From positions 682,001 through 746,000 of the forward strand of contig NZ_JACXYY010000001.1 of the NCBI RefSeq assembly GCF_014779665.1: a stretch of DNA of 64,000 bases, written 5' to 3'. Below are positions 1-8,940 of this stretch, piece by piece; positions within the stretch are counted from its first letter, which is position 1, and each line of letters begins with the position of its first letter. A program made the translations under genes and the position numbers. This DNA comes from Nocardioides hwasunensis. GTDB lineage: Bacteria > Actinomycetota > Actinomycetes > Propionibacteriales > Nocardioidaceae. The notes beneath the pieces were generated by a model. It worked only from the letters and a program-made list of their open reading frames with translations. It had not been told where the DNA came from and did not search any database.

Positions 1-928
1 CCTCGAAGGTCTGGTCGGGGTCGAAGCCGAGGACCTTCTTGGTGGCCGCGACCTCGTCGGCGCCGAGCGCGCTGCCGTGCGCGGCCTCCGTGCCCTGGGC
101 GTGGGGGGCGGGCCAGGCGATGACGGTGTCGAGGACGATCAGCGAGGGCTGGTCGGTGACGCCGTGCGCCTTGCGGATCGCGGCGTAGAGCGCTGGGACG
201 TCCTCGACGTAGTCGGTGCCGCCGTTGGTCCAGTCGACGGTCTGGACGTGCCAGCCGTAGGCCTCGTAGCGCTTGGCGACGTCCTCGGTGAAGGCGATAT
301 CGGTGTTGCCCTCGATCGAGATCCGGTTGCGGTCGTAGATCAGGGTCAGGTTTCCCAGCTTCTGCGTGCCGGCGATCGAGCTCGCCTCGGAGCTGACGCC
401 TTCCTCGAGGTCACCGTCGGAGGCGATGGCATAGACCTGGTGGTCGAAGAGGCCCTGGCCCGCCGCGGCCTCGCTGTCGAGCATGCCGTGGATGCGGCGA
501 CCGGACAGGGCCATGCCGACGGCGTTGCCCACGCCCTGGCCGAGCGGCCCCGTCGTCACCTCGACCCCGGCGGTGTGCCCGAGCTCGGGGTGACCGGGGG
601 TCTTCGAGCCCCAGGTGCGCAGTGCCTTGATGTCGTCGAGCTCGAGCCCGAAGCCACCGAGGTAGAGCTGGATGTAGAGCGAGATGCTCGAGTGGCCGCA
701 GGAGAGCACGAAGCGGTCGCGCGCGACCCACTCGGGGTCGGCCGGGTCGTGGCGCATCACCTTCTGGAACAGCAGGTACGCCGCGGGGGCCAGGCTCATG
801 GCGGTGCCGGGGTGGCCGTTGCCGACCTTCTGCACCGCGTCCATCGCCAGGACGCGGACGGTGTCGACGGCGCGGTCGTCGATCTCGGTCCACTCCAAGG
901 TGGCGGGCAGGGCGGACTTCTCGGTCAA
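1..928 (-). CDS. tkt: transketolase (C-terminus outside window)
   Basis: Transketolase is the cytosolic thiamine-diphosphate enzyme of the non-oxidative pentose phosphate pathway that transfers two-carbon ketol units between sugar phosphates. Only the first ~309 residues are present; the gene runs off the left edge. Visible family motifs are GNGHPGTAMSL (residues ~36-46), GPLGQGVGNAVGMA, and the ThDP/metal motif SDGDLEEGVSSEA. The TTG start at 928 is chosen because AGAGGAA sits 5 bases upstream and the protein begins just before the conserved N-terminus. It is divergent from ctaB, as I recall for tkt/ctaB in mycobacteria. Confidence 0.95.
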   Translation of the reverse strand, partial: MTEKSALPATLEWTEIDDRAVDTVRVLAMDAVQKVGNGHPGTAMSLAPAAYLLFQKVMRHDPADPEWVARDRFVLSCGHSSISLYIQLYLGGFGLELDDIKALRTWGSKTPGHPELGHTAGVEVTTGPLGQGVGNAVGMALSGRRIHGMLDSEAAAGQGLFDHQVYAIASDGDLEEGVSSEASSIAGTQKLGNLTLIYDRNRISIEGNTDIAFTEDVAKRYEAYGWHVQTVDWTNGGTDYVEDVPALYAAIRKAHGVTDQPSLIVLDTVIAWPAPHAQGTEAAHGSALGADEVAATKKVLGFDPDQTFE

Positions 929-1028
929 CGCGGTTCCTCTCGATGGTTCGGCCGGTGCGGGGTGGGGGAGTGCAGCATCACAGCCCCCTCGAGGTGGCCT
1001 CGACTGCGAGCCTATCGCCGTGGACCAG

Positions 1029-1080
1029 TAGACTCGACCCTGCCCGAGGGTCGTCCCGGACGGTGGTCACGGCCACCGTC
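1029..1080 (+). promoter_or_regulatory. probable ctaB promoter and structured 5' leader
   Basis: TAGACT (1029-1034) is a good actinobacterial -10 box but has no start codon close behind it, so it probably gives ctaB a leader of about 100 bases. The leader holds two hairpins: GACCC/GGGTC (1036-1040 with 1048-1052) and GACGGTGG/CCACCGTC (1059-1066 with 1073-1080). I infer a folded 5' UTR; I recognise no known riboswitch. Confidence 0.4.
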
Positions 1081-1141
1081 GACGTCCCTCCGGTTGCCCA
1101 GACCTGTGCGTCCCACCCCCTGCTCTCCCGAGGTTCCCACC

Positions 1142-2125
1142 GTGTCCCACGCCGGCCCGCACGCTGCTGCGTCCGACCGGCAACCGTCCGAGCGGCGGGC
1201 GAGCGGGGAGCACGACCCCGGGACGCAGGAGCCGAAGACCTGGCGCGACGTCGTCGGGGCCTACGTCGGGCTCACCAAGCCGCGGGTGATCGAGCTGCTG
1301 CTCCTCACCACGGTCCCGGTGATGTTCTTCGCCGCCCGCGGCATCCCGGCCCTCGGGCTGGTGGCCGCCACCGTCGTCGGAGGTGCGCTGTCGGCCGGCT
1401 CCGCGTCGACGTACAACTGCGTCTACGACCGTGACATCGACGAGCAGATGCGCCGTACGCGGCGCCGGGCGCTGCCGCGTCACATCGTCTCGCCCCGCTC
1501 CGCCCTCGTCTTCGCCACCGTCCTCGCGGTGCTCTCGACCGTCGTCCTGGCGGTGTGGGTCAACTACCTCTCGGCCGCCCTGTCGCTCGGGGCGAACGCG
1601 TTCTACGTCCTCGTCTACACGATCCTGCTCAAGCGGCGCACCACCCAGAACATCGTCTGGGGCGGCCTCGCGGGCTGCTTCCCGGCGCTGATCGGCTGGA
1701 CCGCGGTGACCGGCGAGCTGGCGTGGACCCCGGTGGTGCTGTTCCTCGTCGTCTTCTTCTGGACGCCGCCGCACACGTGGGCGCTCGCACTGCGCTATCG
1801 CGAGGACTACCGCAACGTCGACGTCCCGATGCTGCCCGTGGTCAGGCCCGCGGGCGAGGTCGGACGACAGATCGTCGTCTACAGCTGGGTGATGGTGGCG
1901 ACCTCCCTGCTCCTGTGGCCGGTCGCCGGCACGAGCCTGGTCTACCCGGCCGCCGCCGTCGTCCTCGGGGCGGTGTTCCTCGTCGAGGCGCACCGGATGT
2001 GGGCACGTGCGAAGCGCTCGGACCAGCTGGCCGAGATCAACCCGATGCGGCTCTTCCACACCTCGAACCTGTACCTCTCCCTCCTCTTCGTCGCGGTGGC
2101 ACTGGACCCCCTGCTCGTGCACTAG
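1142..2125 (+). CDS. ctaB: protoheme IX farnesyltransferase (heme O synthase)
   Basis: This integral membrane prenyltransferase converts heme B to heme O by adding a farnesyl group, the first step toward heme A for cytochrome c oxidase. The 327-residue product has a ~37-residue hydrophilic N-terminal tail, then LTKPRVIELLLLTTVPV leading into the first of about nine membrane helices. The UbiA-family magnesium/diphosphate motif N-x3-D-x3-D is at residues 92-100 (YNCVYDRDID), and the second Asp-rich loop is in YREDYRNVDVPMLP. The GTG at 1142 is preceded by CGAGG about 9 bases upstream. The same long open frame continues far upstream, but that part lies antisense to tkt and is not coding. Confidence 0.95.
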   Translation: MSHAGPHAAASDRQPSERRASGEHDPGTQEPKTWRDVVGAYVGLTKPRVIELLLLTTVPVMFFAARGIPALGLVAATVVGGALSAGSASTYNCVYDRDIDEQMRRTRRRALPRHIVSPRSALVFATVLAVLSTVVLAVWVNYLSAALSLGANAFYVLVYTILLKRRTTQNIVWGGLAGCFPALIGWTAVTGELAWTPVVLFLVVFFWTPPHTWALALRYREDYRNVDVPMLPVVRPAGEVGRQIVVYSWVMVATSLLLWPVAGTSLVYPAAAVVLGAVFLVEAHRMWARAKRSDQLAEINPMRLFHTSNLYLSLLFVAVALDPLLVH

Positions 2126-2275
2126 TGGAGATCTACGGACGATGTCCGGCGAATGACGAACTCTTTAGGCGTTCTTGAGGAGTCGTTGCGTGCCGCAGGT
2201 GCTGCCAGCCCGTTGAATCATCGGGTGGGGAGGCATGGGGCTTCCCTCAGGACGACCTTTGGGGGTCTATTCAGT

Positions 2276-3511
2276 ATGCGAACAGTCGTGGGAAACGCCG
2301 TGGGGACGGCTGAGAAGGACGTGGCTCGTACGCCGCGAATGATGGCGAGGGTGATGACGCTGGTCATCGCCGTGGGGTTCGCCGTCGTGGGGATCGCTGG
2401 TGCTGCCAGCGCCCACCACAACACGATCTCGGGCAAGGTGGACTGCGCGACCGGTGGCGGCTGGGCCGTCACCTGGTGGGTGACCAACAGCGAGTCCCAG
2501 CGGTCCGAGAAGATCATCGACTCCAACCGGCCTTCGGCCGTGCCGATCGGCACCTTCATCGACAAGGGGAAGACCGGCACCTTCTACGAGACGGTGACCA
2601 CCAAGCCGAGCTCCGGCCTCACCTTGTCCGTCAAGGGCTACTGGGCCAGCAGCAACACGACGGTGAGCAACTCTGGCACCATCCCGGCGAGCAAGTTCGC
2701 CGACAACTGCGGCACCAAGACCGTCACGCCGCCGACCGTTCCCGTCATCGACGAGTGCGGTCCGAACAACGCGACCTTCGGCACGGTGCCGACGGGTCCG
2801 TGGACCTCGAAGCTCAACCCGGACGGCAGCCTGACCATCACCGCCAACCCGGGCTACCAGTTCGACACCAGGGGCACGAAGTCCGTGACCTACCCCAAGC
2901 CCAAGGACAGCAACGTCCCGTGCCCGAGCACCCAGACGGCGCCCCCGACCGTGCCGGTCGTCGACGAGTGCGGCCCGAACAACGCGACCTTCGGCCCGGT
3001 GCCGAGCGGTCCCTGGACCTCGGTGCTCAACCCTGACGGCAGCCTGACGATCACCGCCAACACGGGCTACGAGTTCAGCAACGGCCAGACCTCCGTGACC
3101 ATCCCGGCTCCGGTGGACAGCAACGTCCCGTGCCCGACTCCGCCGGTGACGCCGCCGGTCGAGACGCCGCCGGTCACGACCCCGCCGGTCACCACTCCGC
3201 CGGTCACCACCCCGCCCGAGGTGCTGCCTGCCCAGGTGCGCGTGGTGAAGGGCGCGGCCCGCAAGCTCGACAAGTGCGGCACCCGCAGCGACATGTTCAA
3301 GGTCGCCAAGCGCGCAGGTGTGGTCTACACGGTCAAGGGCAAGGTCGTGAAGAAGGGCGTCTGGATCCACGCCAAGGGCCGCAAGGTCGTGGTCCGCGCG
3401 AGCGCCGCCAACGAGGCCTTCCGCCTCAAGGGCCAGCAGAGGTGGACGCTGACCTTCACCAACAAGTCCTGCGCCAACGGACCGCAGGTCGCGCCGAACA
3501 CGGGCGCGTGA
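2276..3511 (+). CDS. secreted two-module protein ending in a PNTG motif (candidate sortase substrate)
   Basis: I do not recognise a named family. The 411-residue product has a hydrophobic export signal (about residues 25-46, cleavage expected after AASA), then an N-terminal domain with two cysteines. Two similar ~70-residue modules follow (around 155-227 and 228-285), each containing DECGPNNATFG and LNPDGSLTITAN. Next come a Pro-Val-Thr linker (about 289-315) and a basic C-terminal domain. The protein ends in APNTGA, an LPXTG-like sorting sequence, but stops there with no membrane helix or positive tail. Its TGA overlaps the GTG of the sortase gene, so the two are probably translationally coupled. 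The start could instead be ATG 2339 or 2342, which would give a shorter signal region. Confidence 0.75.
   Translation: MRTVVGNAVGTAEKDVARTPRMMARVMTLVIAVGFAVVGIAGAASAHHNTISGKVDCATGGGWAVTWWVTNSESQRSEKIIDSNRPSAVPIGTFIDKGKTGTFYETVTTKPSSGLTLSVKGYWASSNTTVSNSGTIPASKFADNCGTKTVTPPTVPVIDECGPNNATFGTVPTGPWTSKLNPDGSLTITANPGYQFDTRGTKSVTYPKPKDSNVPCPSTQTAPPTVPVVDECGPNNATFGPVPSGPWTSVLNPDGSLTITANTGYEFSNGQTSVTIPAPVDSNVPCPTPPVTPPVETPPVTTPPVTTPPVTTPPEVLPAQVRVVKGAARKLDKCGTRSDMFKVAKRAGVVYTVKGKVVKKGVWIHAKGRKVVVRASAANEAFRLKGQQRWTLTFTNKSCANGPQVAPNTGA
3140..3222 (+). repeat. short in-gene repeats encoding a Pro-Val-Thr linker
   Basis: Imperfect tandem 15-base units built on CCGCCGGTCACCAC encode PPVTT repeats in the secreted protein. 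This is a wall-spanning type of linker that may vary in copy number between strains. Confidence 0.6.
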
Positions 3512-4002
3512 CCGTCTGGCGCATGCTGGCACACGCCACGGCCACCGTGGCGGTCTGCGCATCGTCCGTGCTGGTCGGTCAGGGTGCGGCTCACGCCGCC
3601 CCTGACCGGCTCCGCATCGCGAAGACCAGCACGGACGCCAGGATCATCAAGGTGCCGGCGCGCAACGACACGCTCGCGGTGGGGCACCAGCTCCGCGGAG
3701 CGGTCTACACCTGGTCGCAGGGTGACCCACCGTGCGATCCGACCGGCAGCACGGTCTACGCCGGTCACGCGTGGCGGGCCGGCAACGGCGTCGCCGATCG
3801 ATGGGGACAGCTGCGGCGTGGCGACGTCATCCGCGTCGGCGGCTGCCGGTTCAAGGTGACCAAGCGCGAGTTCTGGTCGGCATCACGCAAGATGGGTGCG
3901 CTCTACTCGGCTCACGGCCCGGCGCGCATCGTGCTGGTGGCGTGCAAGGCCGATGACTACTCCAAGCGCACGGTCGTCTTCGCGCGCAAGATCGGGCGCT
4001 AG
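3508..4002 (+). CDS. class F-like sortase (secreted cysteine transpeptidase)
   Basis: This 164-residue protein has a signal sequence (residues 1-31, ending AAHAA) and the three catalytic positions of a sortase: His87 in VYAGHAWR, Cys146 in IVLVAC and Arg154 in SKRTVVFA. The short length, the lack of a C-terminal helix and the C-x7-R spacing fit the small class E/F sortases of actinobacteria. Sortases cleave LPXTG-type signals and join the protein to a cell-wall or other amine acceptor outside the membrane. The GTG start at 3508 overlaps the stop of the upstream gene by 4 bases; ATG 3523 is an alternative. Cys76 and Cys113 could form a disulfide. Its position directly behind a protein ending in PNTG makes that protein the obvious substrate, although this is inference. 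Confidence 0.78.
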   Translation: MTVWRMLAHATATVAVCASSVLVGQGAAHAAPDRLRIAKTSTDARIIKVPARNDTLAVGHQLRGAVYTWSQGDPPCDPTGSTVYAGHAWRAGNGVADRWGQLRRGDVIRVGGCRFKVTKREFWSASRKMGALYSAHGPARIVLVACKADDYSKRTVVFARKIGR

Positions 4003-4043
4003 CAGGATCGGTTCTCAGGAGCGAGGAACCCCGGGAGGGAGCC

Positions 4044-4973
4044 TCAGGGCAGGCGAGTCGCAGCGTGGGGCTGCGACTCGCCGCCCGGCCGTGGCTCGTG
4101 GTCCGCGTGGTGCGGCAGGACCGCCAGCGCCGTGCGGGCCAGGCCCGCGGCGAGCAGCCCGGCGCCGAGCATGTGCAGGGCGACGAGCGTCACCGGCAGG
4201 TCGAGCCAGTACTGCGTCCATCCCAGGACGCCCTGGAGCAGCTCGATCGCCAGCACGAGTGAGGTGACCCGCGCCAGCCACCGGTGGCCGCCACGCAGTG
4301 CCACCACGAGCAGGCCGACGGTCAGCGCGACCAGCGCGTAGACGGCGTACGCGTGCGCGTGCGAGATGGACGCCGGGTCGAGGCCGTTGCGCGGTGAGTC
4401 GGTGTCGCCCGCGTGCGGGCCGGCTCCGGTGACGACCGTCCCGAGGTAGAGCACGACCCAGCCGACGATCAGCGTGGCCCACGCGAGGTAGCGCGGCAGC
4501 GGCGGAGCGGCGCCGCGGTCCGGGCTGCGCTGCTCGTCGATGAGGGCGACACAGACCATGATCATCGCCATCGACAGCAGGAAGTGCCCGGAGACGATCC
4601 ACGGGTTGAGGTCGGTCAGCACGGTGATGCCGCCGATCACGGCCTGCAGCGGGATGCCGAGTCCGACGACGAGGGCCAGCCGGGTCGCCCGACGGTGCCT
4701 GGCACCCACCGCGGCGAGGAAGCACGCGATCGCGACGGCGGTGAGGACGAAGGTCAGCAGCCGGTTGCCGAACTCGATGGCTCCGTGCGCGCCGAGCTCG
4801 GTGTGCGGGACGTAGGACTCGTCGGTGCAGCGGGGCCAGGTCGGACACCCCAGCCCGGAGCCGGTGAGGCGCACGGCTCCGCCGGTCACCACGATGCCGA
4901 TGTTGGCGACCAGGTTGGCGACCGACAGCGGCCAGAGGAAGCGGGACAGCAGGTCGAGCAGAGACTTCATCAT
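4044..4973 (-). CDS. ctaA: heme A synthase (COX15/CtaA family)
   Basis: CtaA oxidises the C8 methyl group of heme O to a formyl group, giving heme A for cytochrome c oxidase. The 309-residue product shows about eight membrane helices in two repeats and conserved histidine regions in GAHGAIEFGNR, VSGHFLLSM, ISHAHAYAVYAL and LVALHMLGAG. The sequence GAVRLTGSGLGCPTWPRC near the N-terminus is diagnostic of the family. The start at 4973 gives a 4-base ATGA overlap with the upstream permease; in-frame ATGs at 4979 and 4970 are equally possible. It forms one minus-strand operon with the ABC exporter. Confidence 0.93.
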   Translation of the reverse strand: MMKSLLDLLSRFLWPLSVANLVANIGIVVTGGAVRLTGSGLGCPTWPRCTDESYVPHTELGAHGAIEFGNRLLTFVLTAVAIACFLAAVGARHRRATRLALVVGLGIPLQAVIGGITVLTDLNPWIVSGHFLLSMAMIMVCVALIDEQRSPDRGAAPPLPRYLAWATLIVGWVVLYLGTVVTGAGPHAGDTDSPRNGLDPASISHAHAYAVYALVALTVGLLVVALRGGHRWLARVTSLVLAIELLQGVLGWTQYWLDLPVTLVALHMLGAGLLAAGLARTALAVLPHHADHEPRPGGESQPHAATRLP

Positions 4974-5755
4974 TCCCATCTGAACGTTCGGGCAGTGAGG
5001 ACGGTGCCGAGCGCGGCCCAGGCCACGAGCACCAGCAGCGAGCGGCCGTCCACGGTGGCGTGCACGAGTGCCTCGCGCATGGCCTCGCCGAGGGCGCCCG
5101 AGGGCAGCCACTGGATGAGCGACGACGCGGCGCCGTAGGTGCTCGTCGGCAGCACGACACCGCCGCCCGCCATCAGCAGCAGGTAGACCAGGTTGGCCAG
5201 GGCCAGGGTGGCCTCGGCGCGCAGGACGCCGGCGACGAAGAGGCCGAGCGCCGCGAACGCCGCCGTCCCGAGTGCGACGGCCAGCACCAGGCCGACCAGC
5301 GTCCGGAGCGGGTGTGCCAGGGTCGGTTCCCACCCGAGGGCCAGCCCGACTGCGACGAGCACGACGAGCTGGAGGACGACGACGTTGAGCAGCGCCAGGA
5401 TCTTGCCGAGCAGCAGTCCGCTCCGCGGGAGCGGCGAGGAGCCCAGCAGCTTGATGACGCCGTAGCGGCGCTCGAAGCCCGTCGCGATGGCGACCGACGT
5501 GAAGGACGTCGACATCACCGCGAGCGCGAGCACGCCCGGGGTGAGGATGTCGACGGCCCGGTGGCCGTCGAGGTCGATGCCGATCCGGTCGGCGGCGACC
5601 ACGCCACCGACGAGCACGATGACCGGGATGACGATGGCGAGCAGCAGCTGCTCGCCGTTGCGCAGCATCAGCCGCGCCTCCATCCGCGACTGCGCCAGCA
5701 CCATGCGCGCCATCGACGCGCCTCCGGGAGCGGGAGCGAACGTGGGGGCGCTCAC
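4970..5755 (-). CDS. ABC-2 type exporter permease
   Basis: This 261-residue membrane subunit has six predicted helices, with an N-terminal cytoplasmic segment followed by LLLAIVIPVIVLVGGVVAA and later helices such as LALANLVYLLLMAGGGVVLP. It pairs with the ATPase encoded just upstream (GTGA overlap at 5752-5755) and is followed by ctaA with the same kind of overlap. The permease/ATPase/ctaA grouping beside suf genes is conserved in actinobacteria as I recall, which hints at a role in respiratory or heme-related export. The substrate is not known from sequence. Confidence 0.88.
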   Translation of the reverse strand: MSAPTFAPAPGGASMARMVLAQSRMEARLMLRNGEQLLLAIVIPVIVLVGGVVAADRIGIDLDGHRAVDILTPGVLALAVMSTSFTSVAIATGFERRYGVIKLLGSSPLPRSGLLLGKILALLNVVVLQLVVLVAVGLALGWEPTLAHPLRTLVGLVLAVALGTAAFAALGLFVAGVLRAEATLALANLVYLLLMAGGGVVLPTSTYGAASSLIQWLPSGALGEAMREALVHATVDGRSLLVLVAWAALGTVLTARTFRWE

Positions 5756-6687
5756 GAGGCGAGCGCCCGTCCGGTGAGCTCGAGGAACACGTCCTCGAGG
5801 GTGCGCTGGCCGAGGTTGAGCGTCTGCGGGAGGACGTCGTGCTCCTCGCACCAGCGCGAGACGCGGCCGAGGGTGGTCGAGTCGGCGGGTCCGTGGATGA
5901 GCATGCTGACCTCGTCGAGCTGGCGGACCTCGGCGGCCGGGCCGAGCTCGGCCCGCAGCGACTCGGGCGCGCCCTCGGGGAAGGGCCGGTTGACGACCAG
6001 CCGGATCGTGGCCGAGCGGCCGTCGCGGGTGAGCTCGGCCGGCGTCCCGCTCACGATGACCCGACCGCGGTCGATGATGTGCAACCGGTCGGCGAGGTGC
6101 TCGGCCTCGTCCATGTGGTGGGTGGTCAGCACGACCGTCACCCCGTCGACGCGGATCTCCTCGAGCAGCTCCCACGTCGTCCGGCGGGCCTGCGGGTCCA
6201 TGCCGGCGGTCGGCTCGTCGACGAAGACCAGCTCGGGGCGGCCCACCAGGGCGATCGCGAGCCCGAGCCGCTGCTTCTGCCCGCCGGAGAGGCGACGATA
6301 GGGCGTACGCCCGCAGTCGCCGAGACCGAGGCGCTCGCCGAGCATCACCGTGTCGAGCGGCCGGGCGTGCAACGAGGCCATGTGCTCGAGCATCTCCGAG
6401 GCGCGTACGCCGCTCCACGCCCCGCCGGCCTGCAGCATCACGCCGATGCGGGGCAGCAGCGCTGCCCGGTCGCGCTGCGGATCGAGGCCCAGCACCCGGA
6501 CGGAGCCCCGCTGCGCGACCCGGTAGCCCTCGCACGTCTCGAGCGTGGTCGTCTTGCCCGCGCCGTTGGGTCCCAGCACGGCGGTGATCGAACCCCTCGG
6601 AACCTCGAGGGAGAGCCCGTCGACCGCCACCTTGTCGCCGTACGTCATCACCAGTCCGTCGATCTCGACGGCGGGGGAGGGCGGCAC
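5752..6687 (-). CDS. ABC-2 type exporter ATP-binding protein
   Basis: This 311-residue nucleotide-binding subunit has Walker A GPNGAGKTT, Q-loop region MLQAGG, signature LSGGQKQRLG, Walker B LVFVDEPTAGMD and switch histidine in TTHHMDEAE, plus a ~90-residue C-terminal extension typical of DrrA-like exporters. The frame stays open upstream to a GTG at 6753. I prefer GTG 6687 because a TAGACT box lies 7 bases before it, as for many other genes here, and because homology begins at VEIDGLVMTYG. It is divergent from sufR. Confidence 0.9.
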   Translation of the reverse strand: MPPSPAVEIDGLVMTYGDKVAVDGLSLEVPRGSITAVLGPNGAGKTTTLETCEGYRVAQRGSVRVLGLDPQRDRAALLPRIGVMLQAGGAWSGVRASEMLEHMASLHARPLDTVMLGERLGLGDCGRTPYRRLSGGQKQRLGLAIALVGRPELVFVDEPTAGMDPQARRTTWELLEEIRVDGVTVVLTTHHMDEAEHLADRLHIIDRGRVIVSGTPAELTRDGRSATIRLVVNRPFPEGAPESLRAELGPAAEVRQLDEVSMLIHGPADSTTLGRVSRWCEEHDVLPQTLNLGQRTLEDVFLELTGRALAS

Positions 6688-6694
6688 GACCGGA

Positions 6695-6700
6695 AGTCTA
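6695..6700 (-). promoter_or_regulatory. -10 box for the ABC exporter/ctaA operon
   Basis: TAGACT on the minus strand lies 7 bases before the GTG at 6687, which suggests a leaderless transcript. Confidence 0.5.
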
Positions 6701-6787
6701 GGTCGCAGGCCTGCCGGCCGCCGACCCAGGACCTCCGCGGTGGCACGAGTCACTTAGGGGACCCTTGCTTGAAGCGTGAACCTCAAT

Positions 6788-6804
6788 AACGTCACACTGT
6801 CGTT
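6788..6804 (+). promoter_or_regulatory. palindrome abutting the sufR start codon (candidate SufR operator)
   Basis: AACGTCACACTGTCGTT is an imperfect 17-base palindrome (AACG-x-CA-x3-TG-x-CGTT) that ends one base before the GTG of sufR. TAACGT at 6787-6792 could serve as the -10, with TTGCTT 16 bases upstream as the -35. A dimeric repressor bound here would block the start of the suf operon. Assignment to SufR rests on position. Confidence 0.4.
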
Positions 6805-7482
6805 GTGGAATTCACCAGGACGGCGGCGACTCCCGACGGAGACGCACCCACGCGCGAGCGCGTGGCCCGCACGATCCTGGAGAACGGCCCCTCCACGGCG
6901 GCCGACCTGGCCGGTCGGCTCGACCTCACGCCCGCCGCCGTGCGCCGTCACCTCGACCTGCTCACCGCCGAGGGTGTCGTGGAGTCGCGCGAGCAGAAGG
7001 TCTACGGCAGTCGCGGCCGCGGACGGCCCGCGAAGGTGTTCGCCCTGACCGAGTCCGGCCGCGACAGCTTCGACCAGCAGTACGACGACCTCGCCGTGCA
7101 GGCCATGCGGTTCCTGGCCGAGACCCAGGGCGAGGAGGCCGTCGTCGAGTTCGCCCGTCGTCGGGTGGCGTTCGTCGAGCGTGACTACGCCGCCGCACTC
7201 GCCGCCCAGCCCGACCTGAGCCCGGCCGAGGCGCTGGCGAAGGTCTTCACCCAGAACGGCTACGCGGCGTCCGTGCGTGACCTGCCGGTCGGGGAGCAGA
7301 TGTGCCAGCAGCACTGCCCCGTCTCCCACGTCGCCCACGAGTTCCCCCAGCTCTGCGAGGCCGAGACCGAGGCCATCGCCTCCGTGCTCGGCACCCACGT
7401 CCAGCGCCTGGCGACCATCGCCCACGGCGACGGCGTGTGCACGACCTGCATCCCCCAGACCCCGAAGAAGGAGAAGGCATGA
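6805..7482 (+). CDS. sufR: SufR, Fe-S sensing transcriptional repressor of the suf operon
   Basis: This 225-residue regulator has an N-terminal winged helix-turn-helix (about residues 18-80, including [20 protein letters not shown] and a [11 protein letters not shown] wing). Its C-terminal half carries Cys167, Cys171, Cys184, Cys212 and Cys215, the kind of cluster used to bind an Fe-S centre. In cyanobacteria and mycobacteria SufR represses suf genes when its cluster is intact and releases them under iron or oxidative stress. The GTG at 6805 directly follows a palindrome. Its TGA overlaps the ATG of sufB, so it is the first gene of the operon and likely autoregulates. Confidence 0.93.
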   Translation: MEFTRTAATPDGDAPTRERVARTILENGPSTAADLAGRLDLTPAAVRRHLDLLTAEGVVESREQKVYGSRGRGRPAKVFALTESGRDSFDQQYDDLAVQAMRFLAETQGEEAVVEFARRRVAFVERDYAAALAAQPDLSPAEALAKVFTQNGYAASVRDLPVGEQMCQQHCPVSHVAHEFPQLCEAETEAIASVLGTHVQRLATIAHGDGVCTTCIPQTPKKEKA

Positions 7483-8897
7483 CCTCCATCGAAGAGCTCA
7501 ACCCGACGCTCAAGGGCATCGGCAACTACGAGTTCGGCTGGTCCGACTCCGACGACGCCGGCGCCACCGCGACGCGCGGTCTCAACGAGGACGTCGTGCG
7601 CGACATCTCCGGCAAGAAGTCCGAGCCGCAGTGGATGCTCGACCTGCGCCTGAAGGGCCTCAAGCTCTTCCACCGCAAGCCCATGCCGACCTGGGGCTCG
7701 GACCTCGGTGGCATCGACTTCGACAACATCAAGTACTTCGTGCGCTCCAGCGAGAAGCAGGCGACCTCGTGGGAGGACCTGCCCGAGGACATCAAGAACA
7801 CCTACGACAAGCTCGGCATCCCCGAGGCGGAGAAGCAGCGCCTCGTCGCCGGTGTCGCCGCCCAGTACGAGTCGGAGGTCGTCTACCACTCGATCCGCGA
7901 GGACCTCGAGGAGAAGGGCGTCATCTTCGTCGACACCGACACCGCGCTGAAGGAGCACGAGGACCTCTTCAAGGAGTACTTCGGCACCGTCATCCCCGTC
8001 GGTGACAACAAGTTCTCGGCGCTCAACACCTCGGTGTGGTCGGGCGGCTCGTTCATCTACGTCCCCAAGGGCGTGCACGTCGACATCCCGCTGCAGGCCT
8101 ACTTCCGGATCAACACCGAGAACATGGGCCAGTTCGAGCGGACGCTGATCATCGCCGACGAGGACTCCTACGTGCACTACGTCGAGGGCTGCACGGCGCC
8201 GATCTACTCCTCGGACTCCCTGCACTCCGCGGTGGTCGAGATCATCGTCAAGAAGGGCGCCCGCGTGCGCTACACGACGATCCAGAACTGGTCCAATAAC
8301 GTCTACAACCTCGTCACCAAGCGTGCGACGTGCGAGGCCGGCGCGACCATGGAGTGGGTCGACGGCAACATCGGCTCCAAGGTGACGATGAAGTACCCCG
8401 CCATCTACCTCATGGGCGAGCACGCCAAGGGCGAGACGCTGTCGATCGCCTTCGCCGGCGAGGGCCAGCACCAGGACGCCGGCGCCAAGATGGTGCACGC
8501 GGCGCCCCACACCTCCAGCTCGATCCTGAGCAAGTCGGTCGCCCGGGGCGGTGGCCGGACGTCGTACCGCGGCCTGATCCAGGTCAACGAAGGGGCGCAC
8601 GGCTCGAAGTCCAACGTGCTGTGCGACGCGCTGCTGGTCGACCAGATCAGCCGGAGCGACACCTACCCCTACGTCGACATCCGCGAGGACGACGTGTCGA
8701 TGGGTCACGAGGCGAGCGTGTCGAAGGTCTCCGACGACCAGCTCTTCTACCTCATGTCGCGCGGCATGGAGCAGGACGAGGCGATGGCGATGATCGTGCG
8801 CGGGTTCGTCGAGCCGATCGCCAAGGAGCTGCCGATGGAGTACGCCCTCGAGCTCAACCGCCTCATCGAGCTGCAGATGGAAGGCGCGGTCGGCTGA
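7479..8897 (+). CDS. sufB: SufB, Fe-S cluster assembly scaffold subunit
   Basis: SufB is the scaffold subunit of the SufBC2D complex on which nascent Fe-S clusters are built. The 472-residue product is full length, starting [16 protein letters not shown] and ending in the conserved [18 protein letters not shown]. It contains the long right-handed beta-helix core with [18 protein letters not shown] and [19 protein letters not shown], and a conserved cysteine in EGCTAP. An AAGGAG site stands 5 bases before the ATG, which overlaps the sufR stop by 4 bases. Confidence 0.97.
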   Translation: MTSIEELNPTLKGIGNYEFGWSDSDDAGATATRGLNEDVVRDISGKKSEPQWMLDLRLKGLKLFHRKPMPTWGSDLGGIDFDNIKYFVRSSEKQATSWEDLPEDIKNTYDKLGIPEAEKQRLVAGVAAQYESEVVYHSIREDLEEKGVIFVDTDTALKEHEDLFKEYFGTVIPVGDNKFSALNTSVWSGGSFIYVPKGVHVDIPLQAYFRINTENMGQFERTLIIADEDSYVHYVEGCTAPIYSSDSLHSAVVEIIVKKGARVRYTTIQNWSNNVYNLVTKRATCEAGATMEWVDGNIGSKVTMKYPAIYLMGEHAKGETLSIAFAGEGQHQDAGAKMVHAAPHTSSSILSKSVARGGGRTSYRGLIQVNEGAHGSKSNVLCDALLVDQISRSDTYPYVDIREDDVSMGHEASVSKVSDDQLFYLMSRGMEQDEAMAMIVRGFVEPIAKELPMEYALELNRLIELQMEGAVG

Positions 8898-8940
8898 TCG
8901 AGCCCCCGCCCACCGACGTACGAACGTAGAAAGTAGAGCT

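Noticed and set aside
2153..2275. Upstream extension of the secreted protein to ATG 2153
   Set aside because: The added residues have no function-like pattern, and the later ATG 2276 or 2339/2342 places the signal peptide at the N-terminus.
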